Part shown: piece by piece, positions 53,127 to 63,507 of the stretch | How the letters are laid out: each line of letters opens with the position of its first letter | Numbering within the stretch: the first letter of the stretch is position 1 | DNA from: Actinomycetota bacterium | GTDB taxonomy: Bacteria > Actinomycetota > Thermoleophilia > Gaiellales > Gaiellaceae | NCBI GenBank assembly: GCA_003162055.1 | Contig: PMNA01000026.1 | Span: forward strand, 98,027 to 161,810 | Reading direction: 5' to 3' | DNA: 63,784 bases | Translations under genes and position numbers: made by a program | Notes under the pieces: generated by a model | Seen by the model: the letters and a program-made list of their open reading frames with translations, nothing else | Told to the model about the DNA's origin: nothing | The model's database searches: none

Positions 53127-54551
53127 CTAGTCGCGCGGCGTTTCGGACTGCGACGAGGAGTTGAGCACGGTCGCGAGCGAGCGGCTGTTGAGGCTTGGTA
53201 GCTCCGAGATGTCGGTCGAATGCAGAAGCACGGCGCCGGGCTGCTGCGTGCTCACCCCGGCCGCAATCTGCTTGGCCCAGGAAGCGGTTCCCTTCGGGAA
53301 GGCGATGTCGCGCAGGTGCTTGAGCGCGAGGAGCCATTTATAGGGATCGACGGCGCTTCTGTTGTAGCCGTAAGGAAGCAAGTACGCAGGATGGGCCTCG
53401 AAGTGGAGGTGCGTAGGCGTGGTGATGGCGTCGCCGGTGTTACCGACGAAGCCCAGCACCGCACCCGCCTTCACGCGCAACCCGTTTACGGCCAGAGGCG
53501 AATAGGCCGAGAGATGCGCGTAGTAGAACGTGTTGCCGTCCTTGTCGCGCAGCCAGAGGCGATTGCCACCCAGGGTGTTCCAGCCGACCGAGAACACCGT
53601 TCCGTCTGCGACCGCGAGTATCGGCGTGCCCATCGGAGCGAAGATGTCGATTCCGTGGTGCCAGCCGGTATCCGCTCGAGGCGCTCCAAACGAATCCGAA
53701 AAAAAGGCCTGCCCGTAAACCGGAAAGACGTGGCCTTTGCGGGTGATCTTGAGCTTCAGGTTGGAGGGAATCGGCTGCACCTTGGTGTTCTTGGACTTGT
53801 TCTTCTTGTTGGAAGTCGTCGTCGTGCTCGTGCTCGTGCCGGTGTTGTTGCTGTGGGACTTGGGGATCGTTACGGTTGAGGTCACGGTCTCGGATTGGGC
53901 GAAGGCAGAAGCCCAACCGATTACGATCTCGCTTCCGGCCGGAAGTCCTCCATGATCGGCGACCACGTGCAGATCGAGCGTCTGCATCGTCTCGTGGCGC
54001 CCCTTGGTGTTCGGATCGCCGCCGCTGGTCGACTTCAGCAGAGCCTGGATATAGCCCCAGTCGCCCAGTTGGATGCGGCCGTTCGTGCTCAGCGCGATCG
54101 GCTGGCCGAGGTAGGTGGCTCCCTCGACGTCCGTCTCGCTGGTCGCGCCACTTGCCTGCTCGGGGGTGGCGGTGGCCATCGCATAGGCGAAAACGCGCGA
54201 GATCGAGATCTCACCGTTGAAGAGCTCGATGCCATCGAGCTCGCTCGACGCGGTGCCGGTGGCCACACCGCCCGTGTCGGTCGCGCTGGCGCTGGCCGAG
54301 GTCGATTGGGCGCGAACGATCGAACCGTCGGCCGGATAGTTGTAGGCGACAAGCGGGACCGACGCGCTCGGCGGCGCAGATGCCTCGGGCGTGCTGATGA
54401 CGCCCTGTCCGGGGACGGAAATCTTGATCGCGACAGCGTGCGCTTCGGCCCCCGCCTCGGATGTGGCGGTCACAGCGCGAGCTGTCGCGGTGACGATTAG
54501 GACTCCAAGAGGCAGGAGCCAGATGAGACGTCGTCGCAGCACGTGACCCAT
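53127..54551 (-). CDS. Secreted M23 metallopeptidase with choice-of-anchor-like domain
   Basis: 474 residues: signal peptide (RRRLIWLLPLGVLIVTATARA), a beta-rich A/S/T-rich domain (about 25-230, choice-of-anchor P-like), a Ser/Thr/Lys-rich linker (TSTSTTTTSNKKNKSKNTK) and an M23/LytM domain with the full zinc set: HHGIDIF (about 297), and HLHFEAHP (about 380). It should cut peptidoglycan cross-bridges outside the cell. Unlike the LytM-like protein at 28.8 kb, all metal ligands are kept. It converges with the YtxH-like gene (15-base gap). Confidence 0.85.
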   Translation of the reverse strand: MGHVLRRRLIWLLPLGVLIVTATARAVTATSEAGAEAHAVAIKISVPGQGVISTPEASAPPSASVPLVAYNYPADGSIVRAQSTSASASATDTGGVATGTASSELDGIELFNGEISISRVFAYAMATATPEQASGATSETDVEGATYLGQPIALSTNGRIQLGDWGYIQALLKSTSGGDPNTKGRHETMQTLDLHVVADHGGLPAGSEIVIGWASAFAQSETVTSTVTIPKSHSNNTGTSTSTTTTSNKKNKSKNTKVQPIPSNLKLKITRKGHVFPVYGQAFFSDSFGAPRADTGWHHGIDIFAPMGTPILAVADGTVFSVGWNTLGGNRLWLRDKDGNTFYYAHLSAYSPLAVNGLRVKAGAVLGFVGNTGDAITTPTHLHFEAHPAYLLPYGYNRSAVDPYKWLLALKHLRDIAFPKGTASWAKQIAAGVSTQQPGAVLLHSTDISELPSLNSRSLATVLNSSSQSETPRD

Positions 54552-54642
54552 TATTGGCGAAACCCCCGGCGCTCGCTCGACGAGGCGCCGAATAGAGTGA
54601 CGAGCGAGCGCCCAGGCGTGAAGAGGCGCGCCGATCGAAGCG

Positions 54643-55080
54643 TCACTTTCTGCAGTCTGAGCAAAGGCCGGTCAGCTCGACTGTGTGCGCCGTCGCAAGG
54701 AAGTCGTGTTTCGCGAACACCCTCTCCAACCAGTCGGACAGGCCTTGCTCGTCGATCTCGATGACGCGGTGGCAGTTGGCGCAGACCAGATGGTGATGAT
54801 GCGTCTCTCCGCAAAGCCGGTAGCAGAGCTCTCCTTCGTTGTGAGCAAGTGTGTCCACGACCCGCTTCTCGCTCAGCAACGAGAGCGTCCGGTAGACCGT
54901 CGCGAGGCCGATCGTCGCTCCGCTCCGCTCGCGCAGGCGCTTCCACAGCGTCTGCGCGGTCGCGTCGTTGGGCTCGACGGCCAGCTCGCGAAGCACCTCC
55001 AGTCGCTGCCGGGTGACCTGGACATCGTGCCGCGCCAACAGATCGGCGAAATCCTGCTCTGTCGCTTGCGCTGGTTTCAT
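54643..55080 (-). CDS. Fur-family metal regulator (probably Zur)
   Basis: 145 residues. N-terminal winged helix (VTRQRLEVLRELAVEPNDATAQTLWKRLRERSGATIGLATVYRTL), then metal sites ETHHHHLVCANCHRVIEI and a terminal CSDC. The two CxxC pairs form the structural zinc site. Divergence from a ZIP metal permease favours zinc as the signal. The TATCTT -10 lies nine bases before the ATG, and the Fur-type box overlaps the expected -35, so autorepression is likely. Confidence 0.85.
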   Translation of the reverse strand: MKPAQATEQDFADLLARHDVQVTRQRLEVLRELAVEPNDATAQTLWKRLRERSGATIGLATVYRTLSLLSEKRVVDTLAHNEGELCYRLCGETHHHHLVCANCHRVIEIDEQGLSDWLERVFAKHDFLATAHTVELTGLCSDCRK

Positions 55081-55089
55081 GCTGAGCGT

Positions 55090-55095
55090 AAGATA
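55090..55095 (-). promoter_or_regulatory. -10 box of Fur-family gene
   Basis: TATCTT on the minus strand, nine bases before the ATG at 55080. Confidence 0.45.
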
Positions 55096-55103
55096 GCCGA
55101 TGT

Positions 55104-55122
55104 GATAACGAGAATCATTCTC
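55104..55122. promoter_or_regulatory. Fur/Zur box between regulator and ZIP permease
   Basis: GATAACGAGAATCATTCTC: a 19-base site that matches the Fur-family consensus (GATAATGATAATCATTATC) at 16 positions and contains the perfect inverted repeat GAGAAT-C-ATTCTC. Read on the minus strand it also resembles actinobacterial Zur boxes. It lies between the divergent promoters and can control both. Confidence 0.75.
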
Positions 55123-55148
55123 ACCGCAATCGTATCACCCCCTTTCGC

Positions 55149-55904
55149 ATGATTGCGTCCCTGCTCGATCTCCAGCTCGCCTCGATCGCTTGGATTGCGA
55201 TTCCGCTGGCGGCACTGACGACCGTCTCGACTCTGCTCGGCGGCACCGTCGCTCTGCGCTACCGAAAACAGATAGGCACGATCATCGCGCTTACCGGTGG
55301 CGTGGTCGTCGCGGTCGCCCTGTTCGACGTGCTGCCCGAGGCGATCGACGCCGTGAACGACTCCGATCTCGTTGCGACGCTGATCGGTGTCGGCTTCCTC
55401 TTCTTCTTCCTGGCCGAGCGCTATGTGGTGCTGCACCACCGCGACGAGACCGAGCAGGCCCAGGCCCACGCGCAGGTGGGCGCGCTCGGCGCGGCCGGAC
55501 TGTCGGTGCACAGCTTCATCGACGGCCTCGGCATCGGGCTCGCCTTCAGCCTGAGCACCAAGCTGGGACTACTCGTCTTCTTGGCGGTTATCACCCACGA
55601 CTTCGCCGATGGCTTCAACACGGTCACCTTCGTGCTCCGGCAGTCGGACAACCGCCGCCAGGCGCTGCGCTGGCTCGCCACCGACGCGCTCGCCCCGCTC
55701 ATCGGCGCAACCGTGGGCTCCTTGCTCAGCATCTCCGAGCACCACCTCGGCTACCTGCTCGCGCTCTACGTGGGCTTTTTCCTCTTCATCGGCGCCACCG
55801 ACCTGCTGCCCGCCGCACACGAGCACCCGTCGACCAAGAAGGTGGCTCTCACGGTCGCCGGCTTCGTCTTCGTGTTCGTGATCAGCCTGGCGGGGGCTCG
55901 CTAG
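55149..55904 (+). CDS. ZIP family divalent metal transporter
   Basis: 251 residues with eight hydrophobic helices. The metal path motifs are HSFIDGLGIGLAFS (helix 4) and THDFADGFNTVTFVL (helix 5). Imports zinc or a similar cation. ATG start with a TATCAC -10 (55133-55138) ten bases upstream, directly next to the Fur/Zur box. Its end overlaps the convergent TauE half-gene by 23 bases. Confidence 0.9.
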   Translation: MIASLLDLQLASIAWIAIPLAALTTVSTLLGGTVALRYRKQIGTIIALTGGVVVAVALFDVLPEAIDAVNDSDLVATLIGVGFLFFFLAERYVVLHHRDETEQAQAHAQVGALGAAGLSVHSFIDGLGIGLAFSLSTKLGLLVFLAVITHDFADGFNTVTFVLRQSDNRRQALRWLATDALAPLIGATVGSLLSISEHHLGYLLALYVGFFLFIGATDLLPAAHEHPSTKKVALTVAGFVFVFVISLAGAR

Positions 55905-56271
55905 CTGCGTCGTCACGTAGAGCTCGCCAGCCCATTTCGAGCGCGATCGCGATCACCAGTAGGCCGAAGAGGCGCTGAAGAGAGCCCGGATTCAGCCGCT
56001 CGGCCAGTAGACCGCCGCCGACCACCCCGACCAGCGAGCCAAGGCCGAGCTTCCAGACCGAGGCCCAGCGGATGTTTCCGTAGCGGTTCTGGCGCCAGCT
56101 GCCGACGAACACCACCGGAACTATCGCCAGCAGCGAGGTCGCCTCGGCCTGGTGCTGACCGAGCCCCAGCATCAGCAGCGCCGGGACGAAGAGGATGCCG
56201 CCGCCGACTCCGAACAGTCCGGCCAGAACACCGGCGGCCGCGCCGATCACGATTGCCAGGGCAATCGTCAT
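55882..56271 (-). CDS. TauE/SafE permease, half-protein 2
   Basis: 129 residues, about four membrane helices, with the repeat signature AGVLAGLFGVGGGILFVPALLMLGL. Full TauE/SafE (TSUP) proteins are about 250 residues and carry this repeat twice; here each half is its own gene. The start is the ATG of ATGA at the end of the other half-gene; the longer open frame overlapping that gene is not real. Confidence 0.8.
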   Translation of the reverse strand: MTIALAIVIGAAAGVLAGLFGVGGGILFVPALLMLGLGQHQAEATSLLAIVPVVFVGSWRQNRYGNIRWASVWKLGLGSLVGVVGGGLLAERLNPGSLQRLFGLLVIAIALEMGWRALRDDAASEPPPG

Positions 56272-56606
56272 CCGATCACCAGCTTGAGCCCGATCGCGGC
56301 CAGAAGTACTGCGAAAAGCGCGGTCAGAACGCGGCTCTGCAGGCGTTGCTGGAAAGCGGTGCCGAAGACGGCTCCGGTCGCCGCGGGAATGCCCAGCAGC
56401 AGCGCGTAGAGCACGCGCACCTCGCCGTACCAGAGATAGAAGATCGCGCCGGCTACAGCGGTGATCCCGATCGCCGCGAGCGAGGTGGCGGCCGCGACCT
56501 TGGGCCGCTGACCGAGCCAGATCAGAGCGGGAACGATGATCGTGCCGCCGCCGACTCCGAACAAGCCACCGTAGAAGCCCGCGAAGAGACCAATGAGAAC
56601 GATCAC
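56268..56606 (-). CDS. TauE/SafE permease, half-protein 1
   Basis: 112 residues, three to four membrane helices, with VLIGLFAGFYGGLFGVGGGTIIVPALIWLGQ, the N-terminal repeat of TSUP anion (sulfite/sulfonate) transporters. It is coupled by four bases to the second half-gene, so the two products probably pair as a heterodimer. GTG start; a TAGGAT box (rc of 56616-56621) lies nine bases upstream. Confidence 0.8.
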   Translation of the reverse strand: MIVLIGLFAGFYGGLFGVGGGTIIVPALIWLGQRPKVAAATSLAAIGITAVAGAIFYLWYGEVRVLYALLLGIPAATGAVFGTAFQQRLQSRVLTALFAVLLAAIGLKLVIG

Positions 56607-56637
56607 TATCGTCGTATCCTAGAGATGCCCCTATCGA

Positions 56638-57402
56638 GTGAAGTTCCGCGCACACCGCCGCCGTAAGCAACAGCAAGAGATGGAACAGAACCGCCTCCTC
56701 ATCGACCTCGCCTCCGATCCCGCGCATGCCGCGCTGCTACTCGACGTCGATGGAACGCTGGCGCCGATCGTGCCCCGCCCGGACGACGCGCATATGCCGG
56801 ATGAGACTCGCTCGCTGCTGCGCGAGCTCGCGGCCAGGTACGCACTGGTGGCCTGCGTCAGCGGGCGCTCGAGCGCGGAGGCCCGGCGCATCGTAGGCGT
56901 CGAAGAGCTTCTCTACGTCGGGACGCACGGGCTCGAGCTGGCGCCCGGCGCCGCGGTCTGGCGAGATCAGATCGAGCGCTTCGCCGCCACCGTCGATTGG
57001 CCGCCCGAGTGGATCGAGAACAAGAGCCTTTCGCTTTCGCTCCACTACCGTCAATCGCCCGAGCCCGAGAAGTCGCATCTGGCGCTGGAGCGAATCGCAG
57101 AGGCGGCGGAGGAGGTCGGCCTGTACTCCCGCTTCGGACGCATGCTGCTCGAGATCCTGCCGCCGGTGGACGCCGACAAGGGAACCGCGATCCGCTCGCT
57201 GCTCGACGAGCGCGGGCTGACGCGGGCGCTCTACGCCGGCGACGACACGACCGACCTCGACGCCTTCCGGGCGCTCGAAGGCCTGGAGCTGGGAATCTGC
57301 GTCGCGCTTACTTCCAGCGAGGCGCCTGCGGCACTGGTCGAGGCGGCCGACATCGTCCTGGCCGGCCCGAACGAGCTGGTCGAGTTACTGCGCGCTATCT
57401 GA
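56638..57402 (+). CDS. otsB: Trehalose-6-phosphate phosphatase
   Basis: 254 residues. HAD nucleophile LLLDVDGTLAPI, then VACVSGRS (motif II), YVGTHGLEL, and the C-terminal KGTAIRSLL plus ALYAGDDTTDLDAFRAL metal block. It makes trehalose from trehalose-6-phosphate. No otsA is nearby. Start uncertain: GTG 56638, or ATG 56680 (MEQNRLLID), which removes a basic stretch of 14 residues. Confidence 0.92.
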   Translation: MKFRAHRRRKQQQEMEQNRLLIDLASDPAHAALLLDVDGTLAPIVPRPDDAHMPDETRSLLRELAARYALVACVSGRSSAEARRIVGVEELLYVGTHGLELAPGAAVWRDQIERFAATVDWPPEWIENKSLSLSLHYRQSPEPEKSHLALERIAEAAEEVGLYSRFGRMLLEILPPVDADKGTAIRSLLDERGLTRALYAGDDTTDLDAFRALEGLELGICVALTSSEAPAALVEAADIVLAGPNELVELLRAI

Positions 57403-57406
57403 CTTT

Positions 57407-57453
57407 CCGCCGAAAGTCCGCCTCCCTTTGGGAGGCATGATGACTTTCGGCGG
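57407..57453. terminator. Two-part hairpin between convergent genes
   Basis: Outer stem CCGCCGAAAGTC/GACTTTCGGCGG (12 bp) encloses an inner CCTCCC-TTT-GGGAGG hairpin. It starts four bases after the otsB stop and can serve both directions. Its design copies the hairpin at 18530-18572. Confidence 0.6.
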
Positions 57454-57530
57454 CGAAAAGCACCGTCAGCCGGGGGACGGCGTTTTGTTAGCCAGGTCCG
57501 CCATGTCGGTCGCGGCGGCCACTTGACGTC

Positions 57531-58913
<1,383 letters not shown>

Positions 58914-60554
58914 GCTCTCCTCGCTTGTGCCAGGGCCAGCTCGATGCTCATCAGAGTCACAGGCCGGTGCCCATCACTTGAGATGATGATCTTAGCCCCT
59001 GCCTCAGCCGCAAGGCGCGCCTGAGTGTCGCGCAGATCGAGCCGATCGGGCTGTCCGTTCATCTCCAGCGCAGTTCCCGTCTCGACGGCCTTGGCCACCA
59101 GACGCTCGATATCCACCGCGGGTTGGCGCCCGCCGATCTTGCGCGCGGTCGGATGCGCGATGCCGTCGACGTTGGGATTGTCCATCGCGCCGAGAATACG
59201 CTCGGTCGGATTGCGCTCGAACGAGGTGTGAACGGCGGCCAACACCCAGTCCAGCCGCGCCAGCTCCTCGTCGGGCAGATCGAGCGAGCCGTCGGCCCTG
59301 ATCGCCGACTCCGTTCCGCTCAAGATGCGGAACGGCGCCAGCCTCTCGTTCAGCGCCTCGACCTCCTCGAGCTGGGCGTCGAGCCTTCCCTCACGCAGCC
59401 TGTCGCCGTGGTCGGTGATCGCCATGTACTTGTAGCCGCGCCCGATCGCGGCGCGGGCCATCTCCTCGATCGAGGCGCGCCCGTCCGACCAGGTGGAGTG
59501 GACGTGCAGGTCGCCGCGCAAATCGCCGAGCTCGATCAGGCGCGGCAGCGAGCCACTGCGGGCAAGCTCCAGCTCGTTCGTCCCCTCGCGCAGCTCGGGC
59601 GGGATGAAGGAGTAGCCGAGGAACTCGTACAGCTCCTGCTCGCTCACGAAGCGCGCGACCTCGCCCGTCTCGACCGTAGTGACGCCGTACTCCGAGATCG
59701 AGAGCCCACGGCGAACCGCGTCCTCGCGCAACTCGATGTTGTGCTGCTTGGAGCCGGTGAAGTGCTGGAGCAGGTTGCCGTAGGCGTCGGGTTGCACGAC
59801 GCGCAAGTCGAAGTGGAGGCCGCCGTGCCCCACGACCTCGGCCTTGGTCTCTCCCGCGCCTGCGACCTCGGTCACCCAGTCCATCCGGGTGAACTTCTCG
59901 ATCAGGGCGCGGGGGTCGGTGGCCGTGGCGACGAGATCGATGTCGTGCACGGTCTCGCGCCGGCGCCTGATGCTTCCCGCGTCCGAGACCTTCACCGCCT
60001 CGGGCAAGGCGGCGAGCTGGGCCAGAACCTCCCGCGCCGCCTCGAGCGCCCGCCCCAGCAGCACTCTCTCCTCCACCGGCTCGGCGCCCTGCTCGAGCGC
60101 CTTCAGCACCTTCGCCTCGATCGAGGCGCCCAGCCCGGGTAGCGTCCGCAGCTGCTCCTGCTCGGCGGCGCGGCGGAGCTCCTCGGGCGTAATCAGGCCA
60201 AGCTCGAGCCAGAAGCGGGATGCCGTCTTCGGCCCGATGCCCGGCAGGCGCAGGAAGGAGACGACGCCGGCCGGGATGCGCTGCTCGCGCTCGGCCAGGG
60301 CGTGGATCTTTCCGTCGGCGGCGATCTCGCGGATCTTGCCCTCGATCGTCTTGCCGATTCCGGGCAGGTCGACCGCGCGGCCGGCAAGCGCCAGCTCGAC
60401 GACCGAGCCCGAGCCGTCCTGGATCTGCTTCGCGGCGCGCCGGTAGGCGTTGATACGGAAGCTGTCGCCGCCTTCGAGCTCGATCAGGTCGGCGAGCAGC
60501 TCGAACTGGGCGGCAACGTCGTTGTTCGTGGGCGTCCGGGCCGGCATGGCATCG

Positions 60555-60560
60555 ATGTTA
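60555..60560 (-). promoter_or_regulatory. -10 box, leaderless promoter of polX
   Basis: TAACAT on the minus strand, seven bases before the ATG at 60547. Confidence 0.45.
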
Positions 60561-60648
60561 TGCCCTACGTCGCCGGCGAGAACAGCTCGAGCTCTGCGTC
60601 ACCGTAACCATCCCGCGCGCCACGGTTCCGCGTCGCGAGTCGACGGGC

Positions 60649-60677
60649 TTGACAACTGGCTCACCGCTCGATCAACT
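60649..60677 (+). promoter_or_regulatory. Promoter of secreted-protein gene
   Basis: TTGACA (60649-60654), a 17-base spacer and TCAACT (60672-60677). The transcript has a 30-base leader with GGGAG before the ATG at 60716, so this unit is leadered. Confidence 0.6.
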
Positions 60678-60715
60678 ATCAATGCCGCCGCCAATGTTCC
60701 TCAGAGGGAGACTCG

Positions 60716-61264
60716 ATGCGCTCGAGATTCGGACAGACCAGACGAAAGCGCCTCACAATCGGTGCAATCGCGGTTCTTCTCATCGGTGCGCTGACGGTGG
60801 TCGGTCTGGCGATCGCCGGCACGTTCAATTCTTCGAGCCCGAGCTCGAGCCCGGTCATCGCTGTCTCCAACACCGCCCCGCTCGCGAAGGGAGCCCCGTC
60901 CGCGCCGATCGGCTCCCAGCTTAGGGCGTTAATAAGGAAGCTCGGGAAAAGCGGCGTCGACAGCAAGGTCAAGAGCGTTGAGATCGTGCCTACGACACTC
61001 GCGCGCGCGAAGGCCGCCAATGGAGATTCGCCCGCTCACGGCCGGCTAGGAGCTCGACCGGTTTACCTGGTGGTTCGACACGGAAGCTTTTCGTGCGAGC
61101 ACACTTGCCCAGCGCCGACGGGACTCAAGTTCACAGGACCGCCGAACTCCGCCGAGACTCTGATCGTCGACGCGACAACGAATGATGTGGTCGAGACGGG
61201 ATTGGGTGGTTTGGACCTCGTTGGTCTCGGGCCGGTCACGAAGGTGACCAACCTGCCGCGGTAA
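60716..61264 (+). CDS. Secreted or membrane-anchored protein of unknown function
   Basis: 182 residues. Basic N-terminus and one hydrophobic helix (about 12-34), a Ser/Pro-rich linker (SSSPSSSPV), then a folded domain with two cysteines close together (SFSCEHTCPAP) and beta-rich ends (TLIVDATTNDVVETGLGG). No lipobox. Start fixed by GGGAG. Family not recognised. Confidence 0.7.
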   Translation: MRSRFGQTRRKRLTIGAIAVLLIGALTVVGLAIAGTFNSSSPSSSPVIAVSNTAPLAKGAPSAPIGSQLRALIRKLGKSGVDSKVKSVEIVPTTLARAKAANGDSPAHGRLGARPVYLVVRHGSFSCEHTCPAPTGLKFTGPPNSAETLIVDATTNDVVETGLGGLDLVGLGPVTKVTNLPR

Positions 61265-61374
61265 TCGCCGGCGCTCGCCCTGCGCACCGGGGGCTATCCG
61301 CACCACGGCTCGGGAGCTGGCTGCTGAAGAGGCCGAAAAAGACAGCGAGCCCGTGGATGAGGAATGATTCGGGC

Positions 61375-62094
61375 ATGCGCGCCTGCGTCTGCCTCCCCAC
61401 CTACAACGAGAAAGAGAATCTCGAGCGGATGCTTCGCGCCCTTGGCGGCGTGCTCGGCCCGGATGACCGGGTGCTGGTGATCGACGACGGCTCGCCCGAC
61501 GGCACGGGCGAGATCGCCGAGAGCCTGAAGGCGGAGCTCGGCTTCGTCGCCGTGCTCCACCGCGAGCAGAAGGAGGGCCTGGGTCGCGCCTACATCGCCG
61601 GCTTCGGCTGGGCGCTGGAGCACGGCGCCGAGCTGGTGCTGGAGGTGGACTGCGACTTCTCGCACAATCCCGCCGACGTACCGCGCCTGATCGAGGCTGC
61701 AGGCGATGCCGACCTGGTGCTCGGCTCGCGCTACGTTCCGGGCGGCGGCACCCGCAACTGGAGCCGGATCAGGCGCCTCATCTCGACCGGCGGCTCCTTC
61801 TACGCGCGAACGATTCTGCAGATCCCGATCCGCGACCTGACCGGCGGCTTCAAGTGCTACCGGCGCAAGGTGCTGGAGACGATCGAGCTGGAGACCATCT
61901 CGGCGCGCGGCTACGCCTTCCAGATCGAGACGACCTACAGGGCTCTACGCGCCGGCTTCCATGTCGTCGAGGTTCCGATCGTCTTCTCCGACCGCGAGCT
62001 GGGCGGCTCGAAGATGGGCAAGAGCATCGTGCTCGAGGCGTTCTGGAAGGTGCCGCTGCTGAAGCTCGGGCGCTGGCGGCCGGCAGCCCGTTAG
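61375..62094 (+). CDS. Polyprenol monophosphomannose synthase (DPM1-like GT2)
   Basis: About 239 residues from the ATG at 61375 (GAGGAA ten bases before). GT2 fold: CVCLPTYNEKENLERML, VLVIDDGSPDGTGEIAE, the DXD-type VLEVDCDFSHNPADVPRL, and ALRAGFHVVEVPIVFSDRELGGSKM. Transfers mannose from GDP-mannose to polyprenyl phosphate, the donor for GT-C/GT87 enzymes such as the one at 26.6 kb. No C-terminal membrane domain. The stop overlaps the convergent thiL by four bases. Confidence 0.9.
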   Translation: MRACVCLPTYNEKENLERMLRALGGVLGPDDRVLVIDDGSPDGTGEIAESLKAELGFVAVLHREQKEGLGRAYIAGFGWALEHGAELVLEVDCDFSHNPADVPRLIEAAGDADLVLGSRYVPGGGTRNWSRIRRLISTGGSFYARTILQIPIRDLTGGFKCYRRKVLETIELETISARGYAFQIETTYRALRAGFHVVEVPIVFSDRELGGSKMGKSIVLEAFWKVPLLKLGRWRPAAR

Positions 62095-62969
62095 CGGAAG
62101 TGATCCCAACCGGAGAGCTCGACCGGCTCGCCGCCGCGCAGGAACACCACTCCCTCGCCCTCCTCGCAGCGGCCGATCACCTTGAAGCGTCCGGGCTCGG
62201 GCACGGCGGCCAGCAGCTCGTAATCCTCACCGAAGGCGCAGGCGTATGAGTAGACGTTCTGCTTGAAGTGAGCGGCGATCTTGGCCGCGCCCCTGGCGAC
62301 GGGCACCAGTTCGAGCTCGATCACCAGGCGGCAGCCCGAGCGCTCGGCGATGCGCAGCGCGTCGGAGGCCAGCCCGTCGGAGATGTCTAGCATCGCGTGG
62401 GCGCTGCGGGCGAGCTCCTTTCCCTCCTCCACGCGAAGGGGCGGGCGCAGGTGCCGGCGGGTGAGCGGACTGGTCAAGCTCGCCTGCAGGCAGTAGAAGC
62501 CGGCGGCCGAGGCGCCGAGCGGCCCAGTGACGACGAGCAGATCGCCGGGCCGGGCGCCGTCCCGCCCGGGCACGCGCAGGGCGCGACCGAGCGCGGTGAT
62601 GCTCAGATAGAGGCGCTCGGCCGAGGTCGTGTCGCCGCCGAGCACCGGCACTCCGGCCTGGGCAATCCCCTCGTAGAGCTCAATCACGTCGTTCACTTCG
62701 CTCTCGCCGGGCAGCCCGAGCGAGACGATCAGGGCTTCCGGCTCCGCGCCGGAAGCAGCCAGATCGGAGATGTTGACCGCCGCCGCCTTGTAGCCGAGGT
62801 CGCGCCAGCCCGTCCAGTCGAGGCGGAAGTGGACGCCCTCGACGAGCGCGTCCTGGGTGACGACCAGATCGGGCGCGAAGCGCGCGGCGTCGTTCTGAAT
62901 CCGCTGCACCAAGCCGCGCTTCTCCAGCTCACGCAGAAAGCCGAACTCGCCCAGCTCAGAGAGCCGCAT
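62091..62969 (-). CDS. thiL: Thiamine-monophosphate kinase
   Basis: 292 residues. ELGEFGFLREL opening, DALVEGVHFRLDW, VNISDLAASGAEPEALIVSLGLP, GGDTTSAERLYLSIT and MLDISDGLASDAL, all ThiL landmarks. The usual GDDAA metal site reads QNDAA, one Asp changed to Asn. It phosphorylates TMP to the active cofactor TPP. Overlaps thiE by 14 bases. Confidence 0.93.
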   Translation of the reverse strand: MRLSELGEFGFLRELEKRGLVQRIQNDAARFAPDLVVTQDALVEGVHFRLDWTGWRDLGYKAAAVNISDLAASGAEPEALIVSLGLPGESEVNDVIELYEGIAQAGVPVLGGDTTSAERLYLSITALGRALRVPGRDGARPGDLLVVTGPLGASAAGFYCLQASLTSPLTRRHLRPPLRVEEGKELARSAHAMLDISDGLASDALRIAERSGCRLVIELELVPVARGAAKIAAHFKQNVYSYACAFGEDYELLAAVPEPGRFKVIGRCEEGEGVVFLRGGEPVELSGWDHFR

Positions 62970-63507
62970 CGATCGCCTCGATGATCGCTTTGGAATCGCG
63001 GGCGGCGCGGATCACGGCCACTCCCGCCGCGCCCGCACGGATGCAGTCGGCGGCGTTCGCTGCATCGACGCTGCCGATCGCCACCACCGGAATCGAGACC
63101 GCCGCGCAGATCGCAGCCAGTCCGTCCAGCCCGATCGCTGCGGCGGCGTCGGTCTTGGACGGCGTCGCCCAGACCGGGCCGGCGCCGATGTAGGCCGCTC
63201 CCTGCTTCTCCGCCTGGGTCGCCTCTTCGACCGTCGAGGCCGATAGCCCGATCATCAGTCCGGCGACCAGCGCCAGCCCAAGGCCCGAATCGCTCTGGCC
63301 GAGGTGAACGCCGTCGGCCGCGAGCGCGATCGCCGCCTGTACGTCGTCGTTGACGATGAAGGTGGCCGGCAGCTCGCGAAAGGGAATTCCCTGCTCGACA
63401 ACTTCGCGTGTCGAAGCGTCCTTCAGCCGCAGCTGCACCACCGTGGCGCCGCCGGCGACTGCGACTCTGGCCGTTTCGAGATCGTCGACGACGGCATGCA
63501 GCTTCAT
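62956..63507 (-). CDS. thiE: Thiamine-phosphate synthase
   Basis: 183 residues, shorter than usual (about 210). VQLRLKDAS, FIVNDDVQAAIALAADGVHLGQSD, GLSASTVEEATQAEKQGAAYIGAGPVWATPSKTDAAAAIGLDGL and VVAIGSVDAANAADCIRAGAAGVAVI cover the TIM barrel. Joins the pyrimidine and thiazole halves of thiamine. ATGA overlap with the upstream gene. Confidence 0.93.
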   Translation of the reverse strand: MKLHAVVDDLETARVAVAGGATVVQLRLKDASTREVVEQGIPFRELPATFIVNDDVQAAIALAADGVHLGQSDSGLGLALVAGLMIGLSASTVEEATQAEKQGAAYIGAGPVWATPSKTDAAAAIGLDGLAAICAAVSIPVVAIGSVDAANAADCIRAGAAGVAVIRAARDSKAIIEAIDAAL

